NCBI RefSeq assembly: GCF_043290135.1
Contig: NC_134704.1
Coordinates: forward strand, 16,392,001 to 16,456,000
From: Rhipicephalus microplus
Lineage: Eukaryota; Arthropoda; Arachnida; Ixodida; Ixodidae
Length of the DNA stretch: 64,000 bases
Direction: 5' to 3'
Shown here: positions 21,710 through 33,437 of the stretch, piece after piece
Position numbering within the stretch: the first letter of the stretch is position 1
Layout: every line of letters begins with the position of its first letter
The notes under the pieces: model-generated
Databases searched by the model: none
What the model saw: only the letters and a program-made list of their open reading frames with translations
What the model was told of the DNA's origin: nothing
Translations under genes and position numbers: made by a program

Positions 21710-22602
21710 ACCCCCTTAACCTTGCGTGTTCACCGTTTTATTATGTAAATACAGTTTTTTTTTTCAGCAAAGTCGTTTCAGCCAGCCGTAATTTGTGAGT
21801 GCGGCCTGTCAGAAAACCATCATCTTCGCAAATGGGTATGTGCCACTGAAATTGGGTAAATGTCACTAATCACGACCGGTCCACAAGAATGCACAAGACA
21901 AAAGTTAGCCTAACAAATGGCTGTAAAGCTTAGCTGGTGAGCCCGAGTCTCCGAGTGTATACGTGCAGCGAGAAAATACTGTAGAGAACGGGAGGAGCAA
22001 CGATGGCTGCAAGAAGACCTCGGAGTGATGGAAGGCCTACACCACCGTTTACTTGCCCGAAGATCTAAGAGAGGCGCGAAAGCTTGGTTTCAGTGCGAGT
22101 TTCTTGGTCTAAAATTTGGGCATGCCTGTCATGTTTGTGAATAGTTTGTTAAACTCAAATCTGCGTGTACTTTTGCGGACGCCATTTGTACAGCAGTACG
22201 ACAGCAGGGGTACATCACTGTTTTTACAGCCTGCTAGGCGTGATTGTACGAGTGCTATTCTAGTCGCGAAACACGCTCACATTATTACTACCAGCCTCTC
22301 GTCTTACACAAACACATTAGTGCGCATGAGAACGCGTTACAGTGTGCTAGGTCATTCTGGATATACGAATATATTGCAACCACTTATTTCATACTTGAGG
22401 CCCTAGACGATCTTAAACCAAGGGTGCAGGAAAAAAAGAAAAAAAAAACAGCTGGAACCATAAACATACATCATAGAACACATATATCTTGTTCAGGTTA
22501 CTCAATGTTATTGGTTGGTGCATACTGCAATCTCCTTCTATTCTGCTGCTTTTTTTATTGTTCTAGGTAAAGAAAGACGTTGTCGTGCACAACTTTACAT
22601 CA
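21710..22602. other. Gene-poor stretch
   Basis: No gene is supported. GGGTATGTGCCACTG at about 21834-21848 resembles a word near the 3' end of element 1. Confidence 0.45.
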
Positions 22603-22610
22603 CTAGATGG

Positions 22611-22776
22611 TATAGGTCGGCGACCTCACCTCCGAGTCGACTCACTACACTCAGATCTAGCCGTGAGTCTGAGATAGTCCGGTTTAAGAAAGTCTTTGTG
22701 AGCTTGATCCGAGTGAGTCGGGCTCAGAAAAATTTTTGTTAGTCTGAGTGAGCTTCGCCATTTATGCCGGCCTATA
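22611..22776. mobile_element. 166-bp MITE with hAT-like 8-bp target duplication
   Basis: Terminal inverted repeats TATAGGTCGGC (22611-22621) and GCCGGCCTATA (22766-22776) match at 10 of 11 positions. Perfect 8-bp direct repeats CTAGATGG flank them (22603-22610 and 22777-22784). The interior is rich in GAGTC/GACTC words and carries no coding capacity. An 8-bp duplication is typical of hAT transposases; assignment to hAT rests only on that. Confidence 0.8.
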
Positions 22777-22784
22777 CTAGATGG

Positions 22785-23539
22785 TGACAATATTTAATAG
22801 ATAACTTCAATTTTCAAAGTGCATAAGATTGACACATTTTTCTATTAGAAAAATATGTTTTTAATGAAATAAGGCGTTTGGAAGCAGCACTTCTTTATCA
22901 GACAAAATAGGAGCCTCTTCAACTGGCGTCGTAATGGCGGATCCCGCCTAAACGCTGAGATAGCAAAACGTCATTCTCTTCTCGTCCTGGTAAGTACCCG
23001 CTGCCTCCTCGAGTAGCATTCTCCTTCTTCACTACACTAAATACACGCGAACGTACGGGAAGGGTGGTACAAGCAACCTCCCCCTCCCCCTCTCTGCCCT
23101 AAAATATGAAAAAAAAATTTGGGCTGTGCTTCTACAGCTCAAATCCTAAAAGAGTACTGACATGAAAATTTTCGGCTGTTTTCTGTTTTTAAATCAAAAG
23201 TCAAGCCTTCAAGAGCCTAAAAAACTGTACTGATAACCTCGAGTGCGCCGTACAATAAGCAATAAAAGTGTGTTTTTAAAACCTAGTTTCCGTTTCTACT
23301 GTTATTTAACGGCAGAACACACAATGAGCTTCTCGTCACGTGCTCGCTGAAAATGTCATGACGTTTCAACAGAAGTTCCGAACTGTGACTCCATTCGTGA
23401 CGAACAAACCGGTCATTTTGAATGTCTTCGTATCTGACGTCATCACAAGTAACAAGACTGTCGTGTGAAGTCACCAGAATTGGAGCAGTAACCTGACATC
23501 AAGTTAGTGCCAGCGTGGTTAGGTGCGCCACACGAAAAT
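22785..23539. other. Gene-poor stretch
   Basis: No supported gene. One TGACGTCA palindrome lies at 23435-23442. Confidence 0.5.
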
Positions 23540-23569
23540 TGATTTTATTATACAAAAATAAGGGGTCCC

Positions 23570-23650
23570 TAAAGCTTCGCCCTTATAGGAGTTGAACGCA
23601 ATAGTGACATCCTGTTCGTAGTGCATGCGCACTTCAAATACTTCGTTCAT
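23570..23650. repeat. Dispersed repeat fragment, shared with 30100-30165
   Basis: AGGAGTTGAACGC, ACATCCTGTTCG and GCACTTCAAA occur in this order. The region 30100-30165 carries the same words in the opposite orientation. Two copies of one family in inverted orientation; ends undefined. Confidence 0.55.
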
Positions 23651-24218
23651 GAATTCTTTTCGAATTTTCTATGCATGTTCCATATGAAAGAATGTAGCTA
23701 TTCGCTAAAACCAAAATAATAAACGATTAGTCTATAGTATTAGTGAGCATGCCGCGGGAAATACAGTGTCATTTCCGCTTCGCTATAGTGAGAACCATGT
23801 TGGCGACGGCTCGATGAGTGCGCACAACCTGGAAAGCATCCGGAGTGATTTCTTCGTAGGAGATTGCGAGGGAACAATTGCTTATGTTAGTATTTTCCTC
23901 ATCACGTTCGACCAGTGAGATTGAGGATTGCGATCCACTAGACATTTGGGTACGGCAATGAAGTCGCGTCATGGTCTATTTTTTTCTCCTCAATCTCTCT
24001 GCACTCTTTTCAATGAACCAGTTTTCCACTCCTGGGTGAGGGAGAGAAAGGGAACTTATCGATGAAGAAGTGGTATGGTGCAATGATCCAAATAGCACGA
24101 TAAGATTACATAGATTATCATGCCCTAAAGAGCCAGTACATAAATTTTATACTGCTTCGTACAGGAGTACCTAGCTTGAAGGAACTGCAGGGGGGAGGGA
24201 CCTTCTTGGTTTCTGATT
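23651..24218. other. Gene-poor stretch
   Basis: Short frames only; nothing recognised. Confidence 0.5.
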
Positions 24219-24535
24219 TTTTTTCATCTCTTTCTTCCTTTTTCTCTCTTTTTTCTGTTTTTTACATGAATTTGTACCTGTCTATTTTTACTCACTTCTT
24301 TTTATTACTATTTTTATTTGTCTTTTTATTTCTCTCTCTCTGTTTCTACTTCTCACTTTTTCATTTTATCTCTTTCTCGTTCTGTGTATATCTGTATATC
24401 GTTTTCTGTCTTTCCGTTTGTCCTTCTGTTTCTCGGCTTCTCTCTTGCTCTCTCTTTCTATTCCGTGCCTTACTTTCTTCCCATCCTCTCATCCTCTTCA
24501 CCTTCTCTTCCACTTTCCTCCTCCTTGCTATAATA
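24219..24535. repeat. Polypyrimidine tract of about 300 bp
   Basis: Almost unbroken C/T-rich sequence (TTTCTC, TCTTTC, CTCTCT words). The long Phe/Ser/Leu frames on the plus strand and Arg/Glu frames on the minus strand follow from composition and are not called genes. Confidence 0.85.
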
Positions 24536-24710
24536 TACCACACAAGGCCATGTTGAGCTCTCCAAGAGGTTACGATGCTCGCCATCAAGTCTTGGGTACC
24601 TTGATCAGATCCCATCTTGTCAAAAATTTTTTTCGCTAAAAACTTTTCTATATCTTTCTGTCTCTCTGGAATCGTTTTTCCGCCTACCCGAGTTATTACA
24701 CCCTATGCCG

Positions 24711-25696
24711 GACAATCAGGGTGTCGATGAGGCATATGTAAACATACTGGAAGAAATCTGCAGGGTATCAACTGCTACCATAATGTTTCATAAAGAAAGT
24801 GACAGAACACCTATCAAGAAGGGTGTAAGGCAGGGGCTACAATCTCCCCAATGTGCTCGCAGGAGGTTTTCAGAGGCCTAGAATGGGAACAGTTAGGGAT
24901 AAGAGTTAATGGAGAGTACCTTAGTAACCTGCGCTTCGCCGATGACATTGCATTGCTGAATAACTCAGGGGATGAATTGCAGCTCATGATTACGGAGTTA
25001 CACAAGGAGAGCAGAAAGGTGGGTCTTAAAATTAATCTGCAGAAAACGAAAGTAATGTACAACAACCTCGGAAGAGAGCAGCGCTTTGAGATAGGTAATT
25101 CAGTCCACTACAAGTTGTAAAAGACTATGTCTACTTAGGGCAGGTAATAACGGTGGAGCCGAACCACGAGATTTGAAGTAATTACAAGAATAAGAATGGG
25201 TTGGAGCACATTTGGCAAGCCCTCTCAAAATATGACAGGTAGATTGCCACTATCTCTCAAGAGGAAGGTATATAACAGCTGTATCTTGCCTGCAGTTAGC
25301 TACGGAGCAGAAACTTGGAGACTTACAAAGAGGGTTCAGCTTAAATTGAAAATGACGCAGCGAGCAATGAAAAGAAAAGTGGTAGGTGTAACCTTAAGAG
25401 ACAAGAATAGAGCAGAGTGGGTTAGGAAACAAACGGGGGTAAAGGATATACTTCAAATCAAGAATAGGAAATAGACATGAGCCGGGCATGTAGCGCGTAG
25501 ACAGGACAACCGCTAGTCATTAAGGGTAACTAACTGGATTCCCAGAGAAGGCAAGCGGGTTAGGGGGAGACAGAAGGTTAGGTGGGCAGATGAGATTAAG
25601 AAGTTAGCTGGTATAAATTGACAGCAGCAAGCACAGGACCGAGTTAACTGGTGGAACATGGGAGAGGCCTTTGTCCTGCAGTGGACGTAGTCAGGC

Positions 25697-25730
<34 letters not shown>
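24711..25730 (+). pseudogene. 5'-truncated, frameshifted RTE-type LINE fragment
   Basis: Remnant of a reverse transcriptase ORF. The fragments RTPIKKGVRQG, then (in another frame) LSNLRFADDIALLNN, ELQLMITELHKES and INLQKTKVM show the RT palm with an FADD active site. Further on, VYNSCILPAVSYGAETW, then WIPREGKR and INWQQQAQDR, match the C-terminal part of RTE-like elements. The frame is broken at least twice. The element ends in GGCTGATGATGATG repeats at 25700-25730, a typical (GATGAT)n tail. A 6-bp ATGCCG occurs at both ends (24705-24710 and 25729-25734) and is only a weak target-duplication candidate. Confidence 0.85.
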
Positions 25731-25731
<1 letters not shown>

Positions 25732-25879
25732 CCGCACAAATCGGTGCATTGCCAGAGCACGCCCCGGGCGTACATGTCCGGAGGAAGAAACCTAAGATGA
25801 AGAAGAAGGTGAACAGAGGTTGCGTCGACTGAGTTATCTCCATTATTCTAAAACTGCGCAATATTTTATAAAACCACTC

Positions 25880-25952
25880 AGTTCGTGGCCGATCTCTCAC
25901 AGTGGGTATGCGCCACGAACAATAGATGAACAAGAACAAGAACAAATATATC
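25880..25952 (+). repeat. Probable 3' end of a LINE related to element 1
   Basis: CACAGTGGGTATGCGCCACG followed by a short purine/CAA-rich tail (CAAGAACAAGAACAA). Element 1 ends with TAGTGGGTATGTGCCAGTG and (CAA)n. The shared word plus a CAA-type tail suggests a short 5'-truncated relative. Confidence 0.5.
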
Positions 25953-26640
25953 GGCATGCGTCAGAAAAGTAGAGGTCATTTATAACAATGATAGTTTTTG
26001 CAAACGTGCATCGGCATAACAAAAAGCGGAACTGCTTCACTGTTAAACTTAGCTGGTCATCAACGCTATATATGATAAAGTCCACATGTTCAAGATACAC
26101 TTGGACATGTACAGAAAATGTGCAATTACTACGGTCTAAGAAATGACCAGCTACAAGTGCTTTCCAGACCGATGATGGACACACGTTGCACAAGACCTCC
26201 TTGTTCAGCTCTTTAAGGTGGTGTTATCCTTCACAGATTTCATCATTTTCTATGAAGTGCACACTTAAGTTATAGACGCTAGTTAAAAAACAGCGACTAA
26301 TTATTTCTTGAGGACATGAAAAATAAATTAGGACCGCTTACATGCAGTTGTGCGAGAGTGGGGACGTGTATTGAGCACGAAACAAGCTTATATGAACAAA
26401 AAAAGTGTTTCTACTTCTAAATTGGCTTTTTGTAGAAGAGCTGACCTAAATATGAGCGTGGACTCAATGGCTTAAACGTGATGACCCACTAAACCGAACT
26501 ATAGACAAATTCCACTGGACTTACGTCACGAAAATGCGGTGGCGCTGTCTTGGTAGGCAAAACGCTATGCCTACCGCAGTTTCTGCTGGGTTTTCAATGG
26601 TGCTTGTGGTGTTCTTAGTCAAGCAACGAGAAAAAAAAAC
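25953..26640. other. Gene-poor stretch
   Basis: No supported gene. Confidence 0.5.
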
Positions 26641-26643
26641 GGT

Positions 26644-26790
26644 ATGCTGATGAGCTGCGTCGCGGTTGGATGTGAGTCGCGTCTGACAACTTGGTTTTGT
26701 TTGTTGGCACACATCGCAGCCCTCAGGACTTATGGCGGCAGTTACGCGCGGACGTCGCTATATTTCACCCATAATGTCGACATTGGCCTA
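26644..26790 (+). pseudogene. Possible remnant of a THAP-type zinc finger
   Basis: The frame starting at ATG 26644 reads MSCVAVGCESR close to its N-terminus, similar to the CxAxGCxNR start of THAP domains. After about 20 codons a neighbouring frame gives PQDLWRQLRADV, which could continue the domain after a frameshift. The conserved Pro and the C-terminal Cys-x2-His are not seen. It could equally be chance. Confidence 0.25.
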
Positions 26791-26849
26791 CCTGCGCTTA
26801 AAAGCATGAAATGGGTCTGTAGGATTTCTCGATTCCTTGAGTAACAGTT

Positions 26850-29040
26850 TCCTAAATAAAAAAACGTTTTGTAGTGAATGTGGCCTATCGGTAAATTTAA
26901 AGAATACACCCTTCACTGTACCACTATTAGCTTTATTTCCCACAATTTGGCATTATGGACGCAGGGGTAGTGCTTCGGCGTTAGAAATAAAAGCGCATTT
27001 CTCCTAGAGTGCACATAGCGATGTGTGTCAGGAAGCAACTTGCGCCCATATCCTCATCAGATCACATCCCATTTATTCACACTCGCTAATGTAATTAGAA
27101 GATGTGACCCTGTACAGCGAAGACCCATTTCAAGCATTCACTCTTGGTGTAATTGCAGCAGCAGGAAATCGATGCGGAAACGACGGTGGCAGCACTCGTA
27201 CCGACGAGACCAACAAAGAGTCGCTGCGCAGAATCACCAAGTTTTTTTTTTTTTTGTCAGCATCGGTTTCAGTAAACAAGGCTGCTTCTCACGTCTCTTG
27301 CTAGTCGGAATACAAAAAGCTGCCACTTGTATTCCACTAGGAGAAGTGGGAGCCATCTCATTGCCAAACAGCCTTCGGGTTTACCACTTTTCTTACGCTC
27401 ACTCTCACAATCCGTGTTGTTAAAAACAGATCCGTTTCTATCTTGACTCTTAGCTCCAAGTGTAAACATTCCTGACCACTTCGGTCTCTCCTTTCTCGAT
27501 TTCACGAATACTCTCTTCACAAAGAACCATAAAGCTCTAAAAATATTGAAAAAAAAAACATCTCACAGGTTCTTTATGCCTTCGATAAGACGACACGAAT
27601 GAGAAAACATTTTTTTTCGTTCTCACGCGATGTATTCTATAACCCCCCCCCCCAAAAAAAAAACTTTTCTGCAACTCAACTGTTTTCGCACTGCTTCCGT
27701 GATCGGCCCACTTTTGAACAAGCTACGATGTCATGTGATGACGTCATCAACCGACGTCCCGTCGTGTACTTGTAACGTCGTAGTAATTTCATCATAGCCA
27801 CCCAATGGTGTGACGTCATACAACAAATTTTCGCGTTCAGTGACGTAAGAATAATCTCAAGTATTGAAACGTAATAAACATCACGTGAAAATTGTCAAGT
27901 CATAATATTTTACATCACTCGTGTTGATGCCGCCAATGGTTTTACGAAAATGGTACATTTTCGCGCTTTGTCAGGCATCTAAGGCTACATGAACAGGTAG
28001 GCACATGAACAAGTAGTTTTAGAAGAGGGTATACGCAAAACTTTGGATTAGCGCATGACACCACTGAGCATGCGTCGTATCCTATTTTTAATATTTTTTT
28101 GCGTACCTCCGTCAGGTGACGGAAATACCATGCATACGCAACCTACACGATATCAATGCGTACCCTTTAATAAAGTTGCCTAATGTCGCTCTCGACAGAA
28201 GTTAAGTAGACGGCAGCATTTCTCGCCATCTTTTGATATAGTGCATTTATGCACACTACTCACAGCTTTTCTTCTTACCCGCACGCAGTTTATGCGCGCA
28301 GGAGCTTGAAGAAAGTGTACACACGTTTCTCGACTTTTAGCCTACTGGGCTGAGCTAAGGTTAACTTCCCTGCCTTTGTAGTACTCTCATTTTCTCTCTC
28401 TCTCTCTCTTTCTTCGGTCGGATATTTTTGCGTAGTAGGTCAAAATGACAATAATAAAGCACTTCATACTGAAGAAGCGGGAAGCCACAGGCAATAATGA
28501 ATTAACTTGTGCTCTGGTGGACACAATTTGATACAATGTTATCGTTGTTCGCCAGACTATACGTGGCGGTCGCTCACTGCCGGAGACGCCTTCGACGGGC
28601 TCCGTATAACACAGAGCGCCACGCTGCGAGAGAGCCATTGTTTCGGTGCCGCTGTCGTTTTACTACTAGTACGCCGATCTAGGTTAATCCCTTGGGCTTT
28701 GTTTCCCATTCCATTGTTGCTCCCCACCATTGTTACAGACCTGAAGGAACGGCTGTCGTCCATGAAAGATCTGACCTCATTAGGAGGCGCATTTGAGGCG
28801 ACTCTGTATCAGCGGCACACAATAATTAATTTTCCAACGTGTTCATTGTTGTACCTGTTCTATTGAGCAAGGCTGAATCTTCATTCACGCACGACGATTC
28901 GATGGGAGGTGAATACTTTTTACTGAAGAAGAACAATGTAGGCACGTAAAGGTGATTGATTGGTGTAGTTGGATTCATCATAAACAGACCAACAACCATT
29001 TTTTTTATTTTACACGACTTTTCTTTATTGCAACCAAAAG
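26850..29040. other. Gene-poor stretch
   Basis: Contains C/A homopolymer runs near 27643-27663, a CT repeat near 28390-28410 and two TGACGTCA palindromes (27739-27746, 27811-27818). Overlapping frames at 28387-28866 show no domain. Confidence 0.5.
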
Positions 29041-29044
29041 CTTA

Positions 29045-29320
29045 ATACTCAGAGTATAATAACGCAATAACGTTAAAGAGCTAATTTCACCGAAATTCCG
29101 GGGTCGGCGTTGGTGTCGGCGTCGTTGGTTGGGAGCAAAGAAATCATTTTATGCGTGACTGAAAAATCGAGAACGATGCAAATAAAATAAATAAATGATA
29201 AAAACCCTTGAGCAGAGAAGGAACTGAACAAGAGTAGTTGGGATCCGAGCGGAAATAGAACCCAGGTCGTATGCTTAGCAAGCGGATGTTCTAACGCAAA
29301 GCCACGCCTCTACTTGTGAA
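29045..29320 (-). mobile_element. tRNA-derived SINE, second family
   Basis: On the minus strand a tRNA-like head (GCGTGGCTTTGCGTTAGAAC, then a B-box-like GGGTTCTATTTCC) is followed by a body ending ACGCCGACACCAACGCCGAC and GCTCTTTAACGTTATTGCG. Related 3' parts lie at 32250-32350 and 37060-37225. Distinct from Ruka in body and tail. Confidence 0.6.
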
Positions 29321-29683
29321 AACAGTGAAAAGAACTTCCTCTGCGGGGAATCGCAGTGGCAGTAGCTTTGATGCTTTAAAAAAATTGCCCGCAGCTTCCC
29401 TCGGGGGAACACTGAGGAGGATGCGGAGCATATAATTGGTTAACGGGGTGTTAAAGTGCGACTTACTTGGGTCGATGGCTAAATTGGTTAACGTGGTTGT
29501 AGGAGGGGGTGTTAAATGAGTGAACACGTACACACGTATGCGAAAGGGCGGCGCTGGTCGAAGGGACGTCGATCATTGTGTTTGTGGATTCGTTGGAATT
29601 CATTTCACCGCGACCTTGGACGTCGACGCGCCGTACAAACCAACCGACGAGCGGCAACTGAGCGAGCGAGTGCCGACCTTGAG
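29321..29683. other. Gene-poor stretch
   Basis: Includes a near-repeat of TTGGTTAACG (about 29436-29500). Overlapping Arg-rich frames from 29516 onward reflect GC-rich sequence, not a recognised gene. Confidence 0.4.
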
Positions 29684-29870
29684 TATATATACAGCGCGAC
29701 GGCGCATGCGCTGTCAGCTGTCGAATGTTCTCGAAGGAGAAGCGCACGCGGCACAGATGGTGGGCGACGGCGCGACGGCGCATGCGCGCGCGTCAGCTGT
29801 CGAATGTTCGATAAGCGGTGCGGACGGCGCGGACGGCGCACTACAAGGCGCGAGTATAAGATGCTTCCGC
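29684..29870 (+). repeat. GC-rich direct repeat beside TATA-like words
   Basis: The unit GCGCGACGGCGCATGCGC ... GTCAGCTGTCGAATGTTC occurs twice (29694-29730 and 29770-29809), about 76 bp apart. TATATATA lies at 29684-29691 and GAGTATAAG near 29852. This could be a promoter or the edge of a mobile element; neither can be shown here. Confidence 0.5.
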
Positions 29871-30099
29871 ATCTAAAACACATGCGTCCTGTATTTCTTC
29901 TTCACAGTGCAGCATGATATGTTGCAGTAGTAATGCGTAGTGAAGTGCTGAATGCCAGCGGGCGTCAGAGTATGTGATCATCACAATGGCTCCATGGTTG
30001 AAAGCCGGTAATCCACTACAAAGGCGCATATGCTACTGCGCCTATTCTCTTATGGCCACGTAGTGGGTGCATAGCGAATTAAAAAAGATTTCATGCACT

Positions 30100-30165
30100 A
30101 AGCGTTTGAAGTACGCACTTCGAACAGGATGTCTTTACGCGTTCAACTCCTAAAGACGAACCTTT
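30100..30165. repeat. Dispersed repeat fragment, inverted relative to 23570-23650
   Basis: GTTTGAAGTACGCACTTCG, AACAGGATGT and GCGTTCAACTCCT are the reverse-complement order of the 23.6-kb copy. Confidence 0.55.
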
Positions 30166-30571
30166 AGAGTCCTCCAATTTCGCCACGGTCAATTCTCAAG
30201 TTTCGTTATCGCCCACTTACACGTGTAAGCGCTGCCTTGCGCAACCACACTTGTCGACGAAGTACCATGGAGGTAATTACTGAACCTTCTGATGGGAGAA
30301 CCCGCACAACGCTAACATTACAAATTCGTGCAGAGTGGCGTACTGCGTACGCGTGCACTCCGCGCGCATGTGCCACCGCTCTACGTACTCGTCTCGTCAC
30401 CGCGAAGGGAGTGCTGCCTCACAGCGTGGAACCTTTCCAAGGCAAATGCCTTCGCTGCTTCATTGAACGCGAAAACACGCCGTTGGAATTCCGCGGCGGT
30501 GGCATTCGGGACGAGTGATGGAAAGAATCATCGCGCGATGATGCCATTATGACTTCCCGAATCCCCAGAAG

Positions 30572-30606
30572 TGGCGTCACTGTGACGTCATGTCACAGTG
30601 ACGCCA
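30572..30606. repeat. Perfect 15-bp palindrome containing a CRE-type site
   Basis: The arms TGGCGTCACTGTGAC and GTCACAGTGACGCCA are exact reverse complements around a 5-nt GTCAT spacer. TGACGTCA, the consensus CREB/ATF site, lies at 30583-30590. Confidence 0.85.
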
Positions 30607-32079
30607 TTTCATATGGTGACCTAATCACGTGAAATTTTAGCTTGGTCAAATGTGGTCTCATGAAGGCGGCAACGCAAAACCAGGTGAGGTGACTCCGACC
30701 TCGAAGACCACGCAAAACGACGCCAGGGGAAGAAAGCTTTCGAAGGGTGACGAGGCAACACGAAGATATTGTAGCGCTGCGGAAGACGCGCGAAAGATGA
30801 TGAGAGCCGCATGGCTCGCGATTCGTGAGCCACGTGGAATTCAGAACGCTTCGGCCCTTGGCCCCGCGAGACGCGTCAGCCGCAACCACTTGGTTTTTCT
30901 CTTCGCCCCCATATAAAGTGCTGCGACTATGGCATGGTCTGATCCGCCACCATCTCGTCTCGTTCCTCTACAATATCAATTGAGAAAAAAAATGGCTTTC
31001 TGCTTCGAGCCATATTCAGTAAATGAATATAGATCTGTGTTTTGTTTATACCTTGTAAGCAGCGCGGAATTGTGCATGCTTGAATATTATACACACTCAA
31101 ATTTGGAGCGCTAATTATGGCGCATATGACAGCATCTGACTATATACGTGCACAAAAGCGAATCGGTGCATACTCCTCATGCTTCAAGACATACAAATGC
31201 ATTGCTACTTTTTTTCAATGTATAAAATTTACTCCGCTCACGAAAAAGCAGCTTCAATCTGTCATTATATATCCCTGTCTTTTCGTGCCCACCAGGATTT
31301 ATTCACGTGTTCGGGCCAGTTGTCCGTCCCATCAGCCAGCTTTTTGGCAAATCAATAGATTCAATCAGGCAATCATACTTCATTTATCAATGCTATACGA
31401 AAATATTCTTATTATTTTTGCATAAAATCCGTTTGCAGCAAGTATTTACTTATTGATCAAAGCCAGGGACGTTTTTTAGGCAGTGTGTAACGTGAAATAT
31501 CAAACGTATATTTGTTTTATGCAAATGAATTACCACATCACTACATACGAGCACGTTCCCAATGTTTTTATGTAGCCCCCCCCCCTCCTCTTAAAAAAAC
31601 ACTGAGTATTCTGTAGATCAGCCTTCAAAAATAGAATGCGATAGCGTAATCGGGCCGAATGCAAATAGTCTCCTCAATCACTCACGATGGTTGCTGGAAC
31701 CATGCCGCAAGGAGTCGAGCGTCTATGCGCACTGCACTTGCCATTTCGAACTGCTCTAGGATGCTTACTGCAAGTATGGATGGACAGCGCGCACAACGCC
31801 ATTATCCCTCTTTTTGCGAATCAATGAAGCGCCCACCTCGCGTCCGTAAGGCATCTCGCTGAACAACGCGGCCTCTCACTTCGTCGATGCTTTTGCTGCT
31901 GCTGATTATTATATATGCCTGAGAGCGGCCTTTAAAACACCCACTCGTTCCGCAAGTCACTTGTCTCGACGCCTAGCGGAGTTCTGCAATTCTGCCAATC
32001 ATACGTTACGAAACCCCTGTATCTACGTTAGATTTACATTCTTTCCGCACGCAGAAGGCCTCGGATAGATTCTGACTTG
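30607..32079. other. Gene-poor stretch, GC-rich then AT-rich
   Basis: 30650-30900 is GC-rich with several overlapping frames but no domain. CATATAAAG at about 30910-30918 resembles a TATA box, but no coding region follows it convincingly. Confidence 0.4.
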
Positions 32080-32184
32080 AGTTAAAGAACCCCAGCTGGT
32101 AGAAATTTCCGGAGCACCCCGCTACGGCGTCTGTCATAGATAAATAGTGGTTTTATGATGTTAAATCCCACATATCAATCAAGA
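32080..32184 (+). mobile_element. Ruka-type SINE, 3' fragment
   Basis: GTTAAAGAACCCCAGCTGGT, GCTACGGCGTCTGTCAT and a CACATATCAATCAAG tail. About 105 bp of the 3' body; the head is missing. Confidence 0.8.
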
Positions 32185-32249
32185 TTCTCACTTGAAGTGA
32201 ATATGTTATAACTATTTATCGTATTTTCATATTTATCGGCTTATCGTTC

Positions 32250-32350
32250 CCAGACAACGCTGAATTTTTGCTCACAACCAACTATCCCGACACCGATACA
32301 AAAAGTTTTTTTTTTTACTGAGCACTTTAACGCTATCGTGTTAAGACGTA
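32250..32350 (+). mobile_element. Second-family SINE, 3' fragment
   Basis: CCCGACACCGATAC followed by CTTTAACGCTATCGTGTTAA, the 3' part of the family at 29045-29320. Confidence 0.5.
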
Positions 32351-33320
32351 ATTGAGTGGCGCAGCTAGTTTGGCTTGCTAATTTTTTGAGTCCAGGTATA
32401 TGTGAAACAAGTTTAGGCGATACTTTAGATGTTTATACCAGTGCCTACTAAGAATTCACAAGTATTTATCTTAAACAGGGTGACGAACGAAGACGACACA
32501 TTCTAGAGCTAGGCTAACTTGATATTTCAACGTAAGCTATCACATGACAACCACTCGCGTTGTTATTTTATCGAGAAGGCATCATCAAGTAATCAAAGAC
32601 TCTATCGAACATGTTCGGTGGTGTTAAAAGTTTACTCAAAAGGTAACAGTAGAAAAATTGGGGAATCTCCTACATATTGGTCACTAAAACAACACTTCTG
32701 TCTTTTACACAAATAGAGCTACATGTATTGTTATTTATGTAAGTCTTGTTGTACATACAGTTCTCATCATTCCGATAATAAATGTTGCTGTGCACTTGTT
32801 AAGTCAGGAACAGGCTTTGTGGAAAAAATGCATACATTGTCCAAGTAAACATACGAGCCGATAGTCACGCTACACCCTATCTCCAGCACATGCCATCTCG
32901 CTCACGCAAAATTAATGTGAACATCGACCGCCACGTCCTCAACCGTATCCTGAATCCTACATTTGTAAACACGGGTTGTTAGACTCCGGCCCCAGGCAGC
33001 TGTCAGATGGTCATCCATCATTCTGAGGAAACATTGCCAAGCAGTTTGGAAAATTTAGTTTGTTAGTCGCTATCCTTATCTCACCAAGACTAGAAGAGGC
33101 ACTGAACATCCGCCACGTCAATGCAGCTTTTGCAAGAATTTAAGTGAAAACGTGCAAAACAACGGAACGTTGCTTGTAGATTGTAGTAAAAACATAACAC
33201 AATTTCGGGACCAGTCATATATATTTTATTTACTTTGTTTTGGGAAGGGAGGGGAGTATTATCTGTATGTCTGCGACCCGGTATGAATACTGAGGTCATT
33301 TTTACCACTATTCGACCTAG
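32351..33320. other. Gene-poor stretch
   Basis: AT-rich, with no supported gene. Confidence 0.5.
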
Positions 33321-33437
33321 ATTGATTGATATATGGCGTATAACGTCCGAAAATTACCATAAGATAATGAAAAACGTCTTAGTGGATGGCTCCCGAAGCT
33401 TCGAACACCTGGGGTTTTTAAGCATGCACCCAAATCC
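33321..33437 (-). mobile_element. Ruka-type SINE, truncated and diverged
   Basis: ATTGATTGATATATGGCG tail, then ATAACGTCCGAAAATTACC, CTTAGTGGATGGCTCC and CACCTGGGGTTTTTAAGC. The head is missing. Confidence 0.75.

Noticed and set aside
24000..24180. CRISPR, operon or phage signals anywhere in the window
   Set aside because: No spaced direct repeats of CRISPR type, no tightly packed gene strings; the sequence is eukaryotic throughout.
24176..24615. Phe/Ser/Leu-rich 126-codon frame and antisense Arg/Glu frame
   Set aside because: Compositional product of a 300-bp polypyrimidine tract.
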